This document shows, in pieces, positions 10,670 to 22,606 of a stretch of 64,000 bases of DNA. The number at the start of each line of letters is the position of its first letter. Within the stretch, counting starts at the first letter, position 1. The DNA is from Miscanthus floridulus (lineage: Eukaryota > Streptophyta > Magnoliopsida > Poales > Poaceae), in contig NC_089587.1 of assembly GCF_019320115.1 (NCBI RefSeq), forward strand, positions 88,740,939 through 88,804,938, given 5' to 3'. The notes under the pieces were generated by a model. The model did no database searches. It was not told the DNA's origin and saw nothing but the letters and a program-made list of their open reading frames with translations. Position numbers and translations under genes: made by a program.

Positions 10670-12087
10670 AAATTCTACACGTCCTACGTGATTCTAATAT
10701 TGCGGCAGACATCCTCGCCAAGCTTGGATCAGACAGGGCGAAGGTCCCACCCGGTGTATTCATAGAGGAGTTATCAGCTCCCTCTATCAAACAACCCAGT
10801 GAGATAACCCCTGAGATCTCAGCCAAAAACAACCAGATCTTGGTAATCACCACTTCATGGACCCAGGTTTTTATTGATTACATCAAAGAAAATAAGTTGT
10901 CAGCGGAAAAAGAAGAAGCTACCCGAGTTGTTCATAGAAGCAAGAACTATGTCCTAGTAGGAGACAAGCTCTACAGAAGAGCTGCATCATCAGGAGTACT
11001 CCTAAAATGCGTCTCATTTAAAGAGGGCAAAGAGATCCTAGATGAAATATACTCAGGTTGCTGTGGAAATCATGCCGCTTCAAGAACACTAGTCAGAAAA
11101 GCATTCCGCACCGGTTACTACTGGCCAACCGCTTTAAAGACGCAGAAGAACTCATCAGAAGATGCAAAGGTTGTCAAATGTTCGCAAGACAAGCTCATGT
11201 GCAAGCTCACAACCTCATCTGCATCCCACCCGCTTGGCCTTTCTCCTGCTAGGGGCTGGATCAAGTAGGAACCCTCAAGAAAGCAAAAGACAGATTCGAG
11301 TACATCTTTGTAGCAATTGACAAGTTCACCAAGTGGATTGAATTCAAACCACTCGCAAAATACAGCGCAGCCAAAGCAGTTGAGTTCATTCAAGACATTA
11401 TGCACCGCTTCGGCATGCCCAATAGAATCATCACGGATTTGGGTTCTCCCTTTACAGCCACCGAATTTCAAAGTTGGGCACAGGACTGCAGCTTCAGAAT
11501 AGATTACGCATCAGTCGCACATCCAGAGGCCAATGGATAGGTTGAAAGGGCAAACGGACTCATATTAGCTGGATTAAAACCAAGACTGTATGAAGAACTA
11601 GTAGACTATGGATCAAAATGGATTGAAGAATACCCAAGGTTGTATGGGGGCTACGGACTCAAATAAGCAGAGCAACCGGATACTCACCTTTCTTCCTAGT
11701 TTACGGATCAGAAGCTGTACTACCCGCAGACTTGATCTAGACGTCACCAAGGATAGAACAATATGACAAAGGAGAAGCAGAACACATCCGAAGATTAGAA
11801 CTTGATAGTACAGAAGAAGTCAGAGTAAATGCTACCCTCCAATCAGCAAGATACCTCCAAGGACTAAGACGCCACTACAATAAGAATACCCAGTCTCGAT
11901 CATTACAAGTCAAAGACCTAGTACTAAGAAGAATACAAAAAACCGACGGACGCCATAAACTACTCAGTCCATGGGAAGGTCCTTTTATCGTCACAAAAGT
12001 CACCAGACCAGGCACATACAAGTTGATAACTGAAGACGGAAAAGAAGTCAACAATACATGGCACATCAGTCAGCTATGAAGATTCTA
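10670..12087 (+). pseudogene. E3 integrase
   Basis: The zinc-binding N-terminus (about 10900-11190) includes CCGNHAASRTLV and, after a frameshift near 11140, RRCKGCQ. The catalytic core has GLDQVGT (first Asp), then ITDLGSPF (second Asp kept, the usual Asn changed to Leu). VERANG (Glu) follows, preceded by a TAG at about 11538. The C-terminal part ends with WEGPFIVTKVTRPGTYKL and a stop near 12078-12087. At least four stops and one frameshift make it inactive. Confidence 0.8.
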
Positions 12088-12278
12088 CGCATGAAAACAA
12101 CTCAAGGGAAAATATGTATACAAGACACAAGAGATCAACGTTCATGATCAACAAAGATAGCGCTCATCAACAACATATGTACTATTGTGACCCATCAATA
12201 TTCATGGTCAATAAAGATGGTTCTTTCTCGACAAGTATATGTCTCATTATGGCCTTCCCCGAGTTGTTTCCAATGAAA

Positions 12279-13080
12279 ACAAAAAGCAAAATGACTGAAA
12301 ATACGCCTGAGCATACCGGCCGAGAGCAAAATAGCTGAAAATATGCTTGAGCCCACCGATGAGGGTAGCTAATAAGCTAACACCCGAACAAAAAGCAAAA
12401 TGGCTGAAAAGACGCCTGAGCATACCGGCCGAGAGCAAAATAGCTGAAAACATGCTTGAGCCCGCCGATGAGGGTAGCTAATAAGCTAACACCCAAACAA
12501 AAAGCAAAATAGCTAAAAAGACGCCTGAGCATACCGGCCGAGAGCAAAATAGCTGAAAACATGCTTGAGCCCGCCGATGAGGGTAGCTAATAAGCTAACA
12601 CCCGAACAAAAAGCAAAATGGCTAAAAAGACGCCTGAGCATACCAGCCGAGAGCAAAATAGCTGAAAACATGCTTGAGCCCACCGATGAGGGTAGCTAAT
12701 AAGCTAACACCCGAACAAAAAGCAAAATGGCTGAAAAGATGCCTAAGCATATTGGCCGAGAGCAAAATAGCTGAAAATATGCTTGAGCCCGCCGATGAGG
12801 GTAGCTAATAAGCTACCACCCGAACCAAAAAGCAAAATGGTTGAAAAAACGCCTGAGCATATCGGCCGAGAGCAAAATAGCTGAAAATATGCTTGAGCCC
12901 GCCGATGAGGGTAGCTAATAAGCTAACCCCCGAACAAAAAGCAAAATGGTTGAAAAGACGCCTGAACATATCGGCCGAGAGCAAAAAAGCTGAAAACATG
13001 CTTGAGCCCGCCGATAAGGGTAGCTAATAAGCTAACACCCGAACCAAAAAGAAAAACGACTGAGAACAAGCCTAAACATA
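12279..13080 (+). repeat. Tandem array of a 109-bp unit in the E3 3' region
   Basis: The ACAAAAAGC phase mark recurs at 12279, 12388, 12497, 12606, 12715, 12824, 12934 and 13043. That gives seven full units of 109-110 bp and a degenerate eighth. Each unit contains GAGGGTAGCTAATAAGCTAA, in which TAGCT and AGCTA can pair, and TGAGCATACCGGCCGAGAGC. The array starts about 190 bp after the integrase stop. Differences between units are scattered single bases, so the array is fairly young. Tandem repeats in this location are known for Tat/Ogre elements. Confidence 0.9.
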
Positions 13081-13762
13081 AATCAGAGCAATTTCAAGAC
13101 AAGACCCTCCAGGTCAGAAGATCCCAAGAAGCGCTACATAGTTTCGCTCAAGAAAACACTTGAACAACGCTTGTTCCTGCTCAACAAGACTTGAATGAAA
13201 TAAGACAAGGCTTCCAGAACTCTACCATGAAGCGCTCGGGGGCTTGCCGGTCCTAGGATACTTTTGCAACCAGAAATAGGATCAAATGCTGACCACACTA
13301 CGAGCTAAGCCAAGAAGAAGAAGCTGGAGATATCCTAAGTCTTTTTTAATACTAACAAGAATGCAAAGTTTGTCGACACAACGGGCTATACCGAGTTGTT
13401 TACAAGTCACAGACGAAAGCCAGACAAGTACTCAACAAGTCAAGGAAGTCTGGCAAGACATCAATCTACATACACCGAGTTGTTTCACACGGCACAGACG
13501 AAAGCTAGACAAGTACTCAGCAAATCAAGAAAAATTGTCAAATACAATGATCTACATATAGCGAGTGGTTTATACAACGTGGATAAGAATCGGAACAGAT
13601 AGCTACCCAGAGAAAATTCTGATCAATTGGACAACACATTTAAAGAGTAAGCAAGGATTAGACATCCAGACAATGAAGACATCAACAAAGATAGAGGATC
13701 TTCATTCAAGAAAGAGTATAAGTATTCTGTTACAAAAGCCAGAGTGCAGGTGTCGATTACAT
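13081..13762 (+). repeat. E3 3' untranslated region with an 85-bp repeat
   Basis: A second, shorter tandem repeat starts at ACCGAGTTGTTT (13390), recurs at 13474 and partially at 13560, and has a unit of 84-86 bp. It is marked by CACAGACGAAAGC followed by AGACAAGTACTCA. The rest of the interval is AT-rich, with no coding signal on either strand. It separates the 109-bp array from the 3' end of the antisense ORF. Confidence 0.65.
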
Positions 13763-16054
13763 TCAAGCATTGTCATCAGGAGTAGAAACATCAATATTGA
13801 GATTATCTACAATCTTCCTGGCTAAGTCATCAACCTCGGGCTCTAACCTCTCGACGGCATCGAGGTACTCTTGGCTCTCGGCTTCGTCAGCAACCTTGGA
13901 CAAAGGAAAGTCTGAAGAAAGAACCCAGACCTGGGCAAGGACGTTCCTGGTGCAAAGATGGGCACAACACTTCACGAACTCCTGGAAACGGGTCAGCACT
14001 TGGGGAATGAATTGAGCCCAAGAATGACCATCGTCTATTGAAGTTCGAAGAAGGTCGGCTACTGACCGAAAAGACTTCCACAAAGCTTTCCAGTTTTCAG
14101 TAGCCGTTGCCAACTTGCCAGTCAAGTCCTCGACGGTCTTTTGGGCCTACACAAGATCTTTGTCAGCTCCGCGCCTAATCAATCTAGCAAGCACGAGTTC
14201 TTCTTCAGCTTGAGCAATTACCTCCTCAGCCTTGTTGTGGCTAGTTCGAGCGAGCGTCTTCATCTCCTCGATACCCTCCGAGAGCTTCTGCTTTTCAACT
14301 CGGAGAGCTAGGCCAGGCAACAGAAATAAGTCAGCGGAAAAGAAAATCAGAGTACAAAAGAAAAAAATGAAAAGTCAGCAGAAAGGGAAGCCAGAATACA
14401 AATGGAAACAAAAAGAACTCGCAATACCTTTGCACTCGTTCTTCGCAGCATCCTTCTGCTTCTCTACCTCTACCACCCGGGCACGAAGAGTTTTCTCCTC
14501 CTTTTGATGCGTCTAACGCTCGGTCTCCAACTCGGCCTAGAGGAGGTCAAGCTCGGCCTTCAGGGTGCTTACCTTAGAAGACAACTTCTTCTCATTTTCG
14601 GACGAGAAAAAGAAGCCGGTATGATCTTGAGAGAAAGACTGAACAAAGAGAGAGAGAGAGAGAAGGCATAAGAAGAAAACGAAGATTGAACATCCAAAGA
14701 AAGAACTCTAGCAAAACTCACCTGAAGCTTTTCACCAAAAGAAGTCGAAAGGCCCCCCAGGCAGTAGTCAATTCTGACAGACGATGGGTGGCGTCGAACT
14801 GCAGCAACACTTTGTTGTCCAAGCGCTAACTACTGGTTCCAAGGAGAGCAGAGGGAGAAGCTGGCGTAGGCAAAGAAGGCAGAACCAGGGTTGTATCCTA
14901 GGAAGCCCTGGCTACCTCTCTAGAAGTTCCCACCGCCATCGCCATGGTCACCTCCAGAGCAATAGGATCAGCAGTGGTAGGGGACCCGGGTTCCCTCACA
15001 GCTACCTCACCGACCGAACATCCCAAGTCTAGAGACTCAGCGCACAGAGGCGGGTCAAAGGACTGAGAAGAAGTAGGCGGAAGGATAAGGGAAGGCGAGG
15101 GTCTGCAAAATTATAAGAAAAATCGACGATAAAGGATATGAGCGAGGGATGAACAGAGAGAGAAGCAAAAAATCATAACAAGGAATCACTTACTCAGCTA
15201 TCTTCTTCCTCATAAGACCAAAAGAAGACATCGCAGGGGGAACCACGGCAGCAAAGACATCCCCTCCACTCGGCAGCAGGAGCGGCATAGCCGGTATCGG
15301 AGCCCCAGAAGAACTTGGTGCTGGAGCTATAGAAGAACCCGGTGCAGGAACCTCAGAAGAACTCATACCTGACGATCGCTTACTACAAAAAGATCAAGAC
15401 CAAAGTCAAAACAAAAAGGAAGGACTCAACAACAGGAAAATAAGAAAACAACTCACCGCCGCATGATAAGGGGTACATCATCATCTTCTTCTTCCTCGGT
15501 CTCGACCAAGGCCACCATAGCACCAGCGAAAAAAGGACAAAAGTACTCGATTAAAGATGAAAACAAGCAACAGAAGGACAGGGCATATTAATGTGCTCAC
15601 CTAAGAGCATGCTAGCTATAACTTGAGTACCTAGACAAGTACTCGACTGGTGAGCTTTCTTGGCAGCGGGCACACTAGAAGAAGAACCAGCCCCTCGCCC
15701 CCTCTTGATGACGCTATGAGCAGCTCGAGGAACTAAACAAGGAACGTACTCTACATATACATCAAGGTTTGTGGAAGAAACACCAGGAAGCATTACAGCG
15801 TTTTGCGACTTACTAGTTAAAGAAGCCCCAGCAAGACTACTCCCAGACCCCACAATGGCAGGGAGGTCATGAAGGGGAATCGGGTCGATGAAGTTACGCC
15901 CCAATCCCTACGAAAAGAATAAGACAACAAGACAAGAAAGATTAAGCGAAAATAAATACAGCAAAAGGAAATACAAAAAGTGCCTGCACAAACAGAAAAC
16001 AACTTACAGCTGGAGGCGGGTTCTTTGCATAGAACTCGGAGACAGTAAGCGGGA
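13763..16054 (-). pseudogene. Antisense ORF of Tat element E3 (spliced-type, decayed, truncated)
   Basis: On the strand opposite to gag-pol, several open blocks read leftwards: about 16054-16003, 15904-15551, 14590-14440, 14310-14126 and 14125-13763. The intervening AT-rich stretches begin and end like introns (for example CAGCT|GTAAGTTG at 16003 and a TTTTCGTAG acceptor before 15904). The last block ends at a stop at 13763 after VERLEPEVDDLARKIVDN. The middle blocks are Glu/Lys/Leu-rich and probably coiled coil. In-frame TAGs occur at about 14148 and 14530. The 5' part is lost at the 16055 junction. It matches in position, not obviously in sequence, the antisense gene of E6. Function unknown. 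Confidence 0.6.
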
Positions 16055-16075
16055 CATCTTTATAACTCGGCTCCT
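16050..16075. other. Junction between E3 and the truncated chromovirus E4
   Basis: Left of about 16055 the sequence reads as the E3 antisense ORF (minus-strand frame with YKDVPLTVSEFYAKNPPPA). Right of it the sequence reads as the chromodomain of E4 (minus-strand ERVTRSRVIKM, then homology stops). Neither side shows an LTR end, a target-site duplication or a terminal repeat. The bases ACATCTTTATAACTCGG fit both sides roughly, so a short microhomology is possible. This is the best candidate for the duplication breakpoint. Confidence 0.65.
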
Positions 16076-19070
16076 TGTAACCCTTTCTGCCATCTCCAAA
16101 ATCTTTACCGAAGACTCCTCATAGGTAAGATATTCCTTAACTGTAAGCTCTTCTAAGGGTATCTGCTCCTCTGGTATACGTAAACATTTCTTTAATTGAG
16201 ACACATGAAACACATCATGTATACCTGACAAGCTCTCAGGCAATTCCAACTGATAAGCTACTTCTTCACGTCTCTAAAACCTTGAAAGGACCCAATATAC
16301 CTTGGTGCTAACTTTGCTTTCATGTTAAACCTTCTCACACTTCTCATAGGTGATACTTTTAGGTAAACATAATCTCCTATTTCAAAAACCAATTCTCTTC
16401 TTCGAGTGTCAGCATAACTCTTCTATCAAGATTGTGCCACTCTCAAGTTATCCCTAATCATCCTTACTTGCTCTTCTACATCTCTTAAAACATCTAGTCT
16501 GAACACTTGAGTTTCTCCCGTTTGATTCCAAAACAACAGGGTTCTACACTTTCGTCCATACAAAGCCTCGAGAGGTGCCATCTTGAGACTCTTCTGATAA
16601 CTATTGCTATATGTAAACTCTGCATAAGGCAAGCTCTTGTCCCAACTTGTATCGTACTATAATGCACAAGCTCTCAATATGTCCTCTAAAATCTGATTAA
16701 TCCTGTTGGTTTGCCCATCAGTCTGAGGGTGATATGTTGTACTGAAATTCAACTTTGTTCCCAATGAGGTATGTACTGTTTGCCAAAAGTGTGACGTGAA
16801 TTTAGTACCTCTGTCAGACATGATCTTCTTTGGAACACCATGTAGACATACTATTCTTTTCATATATAATGCAGCCAATTAGGGTCCAGTATAGGTAGTC
16901 TTGACCGGTAAGAAGTGAGCAACTTTTGTTAACTGATCCACTATCACCTAAATTGAATCATAACCTCTGAGTTGCGTGGTAACCCAACAATGAAATCCAT
17001 ACCAACTTCTTCCCACTTCCATTCAGGTTTCTTCATTGGTTGTAATAATCCTTCAGGTCTTTGATGTTTAGCTTTGACCCTTTGACAGGTATCCCATATA
17101 GCAACATATTTAGCCACATCCCTCTTAAGTCCATACCACAAATACTTCTCTTTTAGATCCAAGTACATCTTGATACTTCCTGGGTGAATAGAGTAGCGGA
17201 CTCATGTGCCTCATGAAGAATTTCATCTCATATAGCCTTAATCTCAGGTACACATAGTCTTTTCCCAAACCACAGAGTTCCATTATCATCCATACGAAAA
17301 CCTGGTGCCTTACCAATCACTATGTTTTCTGCTATCTCTTTCAACTTCGCATCCTGTAACTGGCCCTTACGTATTTCTTGCTCCAGTGTGGGTTCTATCA
17401 CCAACTCCACTGCATTAGTGACAAAGCCCAAGTTTACTTGTTCAAATTCAGCACACAACCCACTTAACATAACTGCCACTTGCACCTCCTTGGCGTAACT
17501 CTTCCTACTAAGAGCATCGGCAACAACATTCACCTTTCTAGGATGATAGTGTACCTCCAAATCATAATCTTTAATCAACTCTAACCATCGACGCTGTCTC
17601 AAGTTCAGATCTATCTGGGTGAATATGTACTTCAAACTCTTGTGATCAGTGTAGATATCACTCTTATGCCCAATAAGATAGTGTCTCCATATTTTCAAAG
17701 CATGAACCACTGCTGCTAACTCCAAATCATGAGTAGGATAGTTTAGCTCATGCTTTCTCAATTGTTGGGACGCATAGGCCACTACTCTTCCTTCTTGCAT
17801 AAGAACACATCCGAGACCTTGATGAGATGTATCACAATAGATAGAAAAGTTCTTGCTCAAATCTGGCAAAACCAACACTAGGGCGGTAGTTAACCTCTTC
17901 TTCAATTCCTCAAAGTTAGCCTGGCACTTCTCGGACCACACAAACTTAGCATTTTTCTCCAACAAAACTGTCATAGGCTTGGCAAGTTTAGAGAAACCTT
18001 CTATGAACCTTCTGTAGTATCCAGCCAATCCCAAGAAATTACAAATCTCTCCCACATTGGTTGGTGGTTTCCAATTCAATACATCTCTCACCTTACTTGG
18101 ATCTACTGCTATTCCACCATTAGAGACAATATGGCCTAGGAAAAAAACTTCCTTCAACCAAAACTCACACTTGCTTTGCTTAGCATACAACCTGTGTTCC
18201 CTGAGCTTTTGCAAGACCAACCTTAGATGCTCAGCATGCTCTTCTTTCATTTTGGAGAATACCAATATATCATCGATAAATACCACCAAAAACGTATCCA
18301 AAAACTCCATGAACACCTTATTCATCAAGTACATAAAGTATGCAGGTGCATTGGTCAAACCAAAGGACATAACGGTGTACTCATACAAACCATACCTCAT
18401 AGTAAAAGCTATCTTGGGTATGTCAGTTGCATGAATCTTCAACTGATGATAACCAGAATGGAGATCAATCTTAAAGAAAACACAAGCACCTCTCAACTAA
18501 TCAAACAAATCATCAATTCTAGGTAGCGGGTACTTATTCTTGATAGTAACCTCATTTAGTGACCGATAATCAACACACATCCTCTTAGTACCATCCTTCT
18601 TATCAACAAATATAACCGGTGCTCCCCAAGGTGACGGACTAGGATAAATGAAATATTTCTCCTATAACTCCTTTATTTGTTTATTAAGTTCCTCTAATTC
18701 ATTAACCCCCATTCTATATGGACGCTTAGCTATAGGTGTAGTTCTAGGTAATAATTCAATAATAAACTCAATGTCATGGTCAGGTGGCATACCTGGCAAG
18801 TCATCAGGAAACACATCTGGAAACTCATCCACTACTAGGTCCTCTTTGTTGACGTGATCATCAAGCTGGTTCACTATGGCTATCGGTTGTGCTTGCACTA
18901 CAACCTCAACACTAATTCTGTCTCCCTTTGGTGTTGTCAAAGCTACTGCCTTTTCTTTACACTGAATCACTACTTGTTGTTGCATCATTCAGTCCATACA
19001 CAAAATAAGATCAATTCCTGCTGTTCTCAACACAATGGGGTCACTTGAAACTCTACCCCCTTAAGGATAG
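16055..19070 (-). pseudogene. pol: Chromovirus E4 pol: RT, RNase H, integrase, partial chromodomain
   Basis: Minus strand, in order. The RT N-terminal part lies near 18990-18500; the RT core contains [13 protein letters not shown] and [10 protein letters not shown] (about 18260). RNase H has [17 protein letters not shown] and [11 protein letters not shown] and ends near 17500. Integrase runs from about 17300 to 16430 with GMDFIVGLP and SDRGTKFTSHFW, but the third catalytic position reads TNRINQ where Glu is expected. The zinc-finger Cys is also changed (WDTC). The chromodomain breaks off after VIKM at 16055. A 422-codon frame (18496-17228) is the longest intact piece. Other stops interrupt both ends. 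Plant Tekay/Del-like chromoviruses are the closest family. Confidence 0.85.
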
Positions 19071-20259
19071 ACTAGTTGGGAGACAACAGTAAGAAGCTGG
19101 CATACTCCCTCCTGGTGAATTTACTAGTATGGGTTTTTTCATGGCACACAAAGGTATGCTATAGTTTCTAACAAATGCTTATGATATGAATGAATGTGAA
19201 GCTCCAGAATCAAAAAGAATGGTGGCAAGAGTTGAGTTGACATCAAACGTACCGAGCATGAGTTCTGGTTCCACAAGCGTCGTCTTTGTAGACACAAGAT
19301 TCACCTTCCCATAATGTGATGGCTTTAGGTTGCTATTCTGCCTCTAGGGGGTTTGCTGGTTGGGCTTCTTCGGGCAGTTATACGACAGATGACCCTCTTT
19401 TCTATAGCAGAAACACTTGCTGGGAGTGCTAGGGGCACTAGTCTTCGTGAGAGTGTTGTTGGGTGTTCCCTGTTGTGGTGTCTGCTGGCCACTCTGTTGC
19501 TAGGGATGTTGATTTCCATTCTGCTGCTGATACGGTGGACACTGCTGGTTTGGGTTGCGCTGAGGATACTAACCATGATTTCACTGATTGGGTGATCCCT
19601 GATACCTCTGCTGGAAGCCTTGCTGAGGGTTGGTGCACGGATGAGTATTGCTTCTAGAGGCCTGTCCCTGAAGCCTCCTCTTCTTAGCCTCCATCTCTTT
19701 GCGCTTATTGTCAATAACAATGGTGCGATTCACCAGCGTCTAGAAATTTGGGTATGTATTGGAAATAAGCTAGAGTTGCAGACCATCATATAGACCCTTG
19801 AGAAAGTGGTGTTGCTTATTAGCGTCATCAGCCACCTCATTCGGAGCGTAACGTGACAACTGAGCAAATTTGTCATGATACTCAGCTACAGACATAGATC
19901 CTTGTTTCAGAGCTCTAAATTCCTTCTGCTTGAGCTCTATCAATCCTTCAGGTATGTGGTAGGATCTAAAATTCTCTCTAAACTCCTACCAGGTGATAGG
20001 AGGAGCATTAGTGGGACATCCATAATTGAATGCCTCCCACCAATCTTGAGCTTCTCCCTAAAGTTGTCCTAACGCGTACAACACCTTCTGCTGGTCATCG
20101 CACGGCGCTATGTTGAGTTGCTTTTCCACTGCACGAAGCCAATCATCTGCTTCAAATGGATCAGTGGCATGAGAAAACACCAGGGGGTGGCCCTTCAAGA
20201 ATTCACCACGCTTGTCACGCGGTGCTCCACCAATTGGTTGATTTTGCTGATTCTGCACC

Positions 20260-20819
20260 TGTTGACACCGTTTTTTGCACGTGTCAAAATGATCGGAGTG
20301 GACTAATTGGCAAGAGGAAAGTTACTGTATACCCTGATAGCCGATGAAAGCCAGCTTGTAAAGATGGTTGCCGATGGCTGGTGGTGGTCGATGGAAAGGT
20401 TGATTTAGACTCGGGCGTTGCCGATGAGGTTGGAGGTGTTATTGTCGATGCCGATGAAGGGAGGCTTGAAGACTACTGCCGATGAAACAGGGAGTATGCC
20501 GATGGAAAGGAGGTCGGTGAGATTTCCATCGTAATTGAGGCGGATAGGGAAATACATAGGAGTTGATTTCCTTTTCTGTATTCATTAGAGTATGATTCAT
20601 GTAAGAGTCACGTATTTCCTTAGGTATGGATTTGGTGTCCTAGTTATGTTTGGTTATGTCTCTTTAGATCAGGGTATAAATATAGATTGAAGGGCAATGT
20701 AAAAGATATATCAATCAATATCAAAACCAATTTTTACTCCTATTTGCATCTACTTACTTTTTTTGGCGACTTCGTCAATTTGCATATTTTTCCTATTTGC
20801 ATCTATGTCTACACTGTCA
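20260..20819 (+). mobile_element. LTR insertion (probable solo LTR or LTR fragment) inside E4 gag
   Basis: The inserted block begins TGTTGACACCG and ends CTACACTGTCA, splitting the gag frame. It has a plus-strand TATAAATATAG box at about 20675. A primer-site-like TTTTTTGGCGACTTCGTC at about 20759 suggests that a bit of internal sequence follows the true LTR end. Flanking five-base sequences (GCACC and GAAGT) do not match, so a clean target-site duplication is not seen and some gag may have been lost. Confidence 0.6.
20320..20520 (+). promoter_or_regulatory. GCCGATG motif cluster upstream of an LTR TATA box
   Basis: The heptamer GCCGATG and close variants (GTCGATG) recur about nine times in 200 bp, about 150-350 bp upstream of the TATAAATATAG box of the inserted LTR. 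All are in the same orientation. The spacing is irregular, so this is a motif cluster and not a strict tandem repeat. Its position suggests a U3 regulatory array; function is not shown. Confidence 0.45.
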
Positions 20820-20897
20820 GAAGTTGCTCAATAGTCGGTGGTGGTGGTGGTGGATGTGGGGGAACACCTCCACAACCTCAGCCTCTTCCCCTTCCAT

Positions 20898-21589
20898 ACA
20901 TCTGACATCCAACACAAATATTCAAAATTTAGTGATTTCCATGTTATAGACACTTATATAGAATACATTCTGAAAATTTTCTGGACGAGTTCCAACATCA
21001 GTAGCTCGGTAAAATAGTCATATCTCGAGTTCCAGATATCCAAAAGAGACATCCTTTACATGGTTAGAAAGATTAATAAATTATATACAACTTTCATTCA
21101 TATCATATGCCCAAATTCTGTCATTAGTTTACTTAAAAACAGGATATAACTGAAACTGTTCTAGGTTTCAAACTACGCAAAAACTTTAACTTAAAACGGC
21201 TATATCTCTCAAACCAGATCAGATATAAGGGTGATTCTAGAGGCATTCAAAAATATACTTAACTCTAGTTATTCCCATCAAAAAATTCATAATTTTTGGT
21301 CAAGTAAATTTAGATTGACATTGAGATAAGTGCAGACTGCTCCGAAAAATAGATCTAAGAGAACAAGATGTACCAAACCCAACTATTTATTTATTGACTC
21401 AAACTTTAATATTCTTAACTATGGAACTTGCAGACATGCCCACAAAGTTCCATCACTCATTACAAAAATTCAACTCACACATAAACATAATAATAAATCA
21501 ACTAGGCACACCAAAGTTCACACCACACTACTAGACTCGACTTGACTCAACTTGACCCATACTACTAACGTCTTATTACATAGAAAGGA
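20898..21589 (-). other. E4 leader between the extra ORF and gag
   Basis: This is AT-rich sequence inside the chromovirus 5' leader, on the path from the leader ORF to gag. No open frame of note, tandem repeat or second insertion was seen. The plus-strand frame at 21330-21545 has no recognisable content. Confidence 0.5.
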
Positions 21590-22436
21590 ACTCCAACACC
21601 TATGGGTGAAATTCATGGGGAAGCTCCTCATAGATCCTTGGCAGGTTGAGGCACACCCTTTGCTTGTCTATCACTTATTCGTATCTCTTAAGGGTCACCT
21701 CCTATGCCTTCAACTAATCTTCCAGCCGTTGATTCTTGTCTACTAATTCATAGGCATAGTGCACCATCACTTGAGTAGTGGGATCCATGCCTTTAGGGTT
21801 CATTATTGCCCATCCCAAGTCAGGGTGTTGGCAAGGGAGGAAGCGATATCAATCTTCCTTCATATCATCAAAGCGACGACCACAGAGACCCATGCAGGCT
21901 ACAGTAGCTGCATCTTCTATGCTATCTTCCATGGTGGCACAGTGAGCGTGATGCACATAGTTCGAGTCCAGCTGGTATGCTTTCTTCTCTCCATCTCGGG
22001 TGGAGATGCACACCCTGGTCTTCCAATAAGTGTCCTCCATAGGGTGCGTATGCTCGTTGCAGATGTACTCCACAACTGTGTCCCAATTAGCGTAGTAGGT
22101 CTAAAGAATTCCCATAAGTTGGTGGTGCGAAATGGAGGATTCACACCCTGGCTTGTATCAGATCTTTGTAGTACATCCCATGGTAGGGGTAGGCTGATCT
22201 TCTTGAATGGCGTCCTCCTCATCATCATCACCAGACAATACAACAACCTCCACTTCTTCAGATTCTTCTTCTTCAAGCTCTTCTTAGAATGGCTCAGGCT
22301 TAGGTGCAGGTGCTGGCGAGTCAACTTCTTGCTCCTGGGGTTTCTCCTCCTCACATGTCTCCATGGACTCATACAAGCCATGAGGAGGGTAGTAACCTCC
22401 GGTGTTGATGCGAGCGGTCTTATTGGCAAGAGGCAT
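21590..22436 (-). pseudogene. Extra ORF in the 5' leader of chromovirus E4, decayed
   Basis: On the minus strand, 188 bp after the primer site, an ATG at 22436 opens MPLANKTARINTGGYYPPHG. An acidic stretch follows (EEEKPQEQEVDSPAPAPKP, later EELEEEESEEVEVV and SGDDDEED). A conserved-looking globular part begins near 22075 (EYICNEHTHPMEDTYWKTRV, then HHAHCATMEDSIEDAATVAC). A helical tail follows (NPKGMDPTTQVMVHYAYELV). Several stops interrupt it, but one frame can be followed for about 280 codons. It lies before gag and is not gag, protease or pol. I do not recognise a characterised function; similar leader-encoded proteins may exist in related grass elements. Confidence 0.6.
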
Positions 22437-22606
22437 CTATAGAATTAGATTTAGTCAGATTAGAAGTAATAATTTTCATAACAGAGTGAGGCAAAAGAAG
22501 CATAAAATTTTAGCAAATAACAAGAGTGAGATGGGAAGCATGAAATTAGTGAAGCAAAAGAGGCTAGAATGACCATTGCTAACTAGGCTTGCATCCCATA
22601 GTCATC

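Larger units (their letters stand above)
19071..20897 (-). pseudogene. gag: Chromovirus E4 gag and protease, interrupted by an LTR insertion
   Basis: The start is MYGRGRG at 20897, followed by a proline run (HPPPPPP) and TIEQLL. The frame is then broken by an inserted LTR at 20260-20819. Gag resumes with QNQQNQPIGGAPRDKRGEF, HPLVFSHATDPFEADDWLR and KQLNIAPCDDQQKVLYA. A zinc knuckle (CFCYRKEGHLSYNCP) lies near 19410 and the protease motif LFDSGASHSFIS near 19205. Several TAG/TAA codons interrupt it, as does a TGA near 20875. The interval 19071-19190 joins this to the RT with no open frame. Confidence 0.8.

Noticed and set aside
12279..13080. CRISPR-like array
   Set aside because: The units are head-to-tail 109-bp repeats with no unique spacers, inside a plant retrotransposon.
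20260..20819. Clean solo LTR with target-site duplication
   Set aside because: Flanks GCACC and GAAGT do not match, and internal-type sequence is present near 20759; kept only as a probable LTR insertion.
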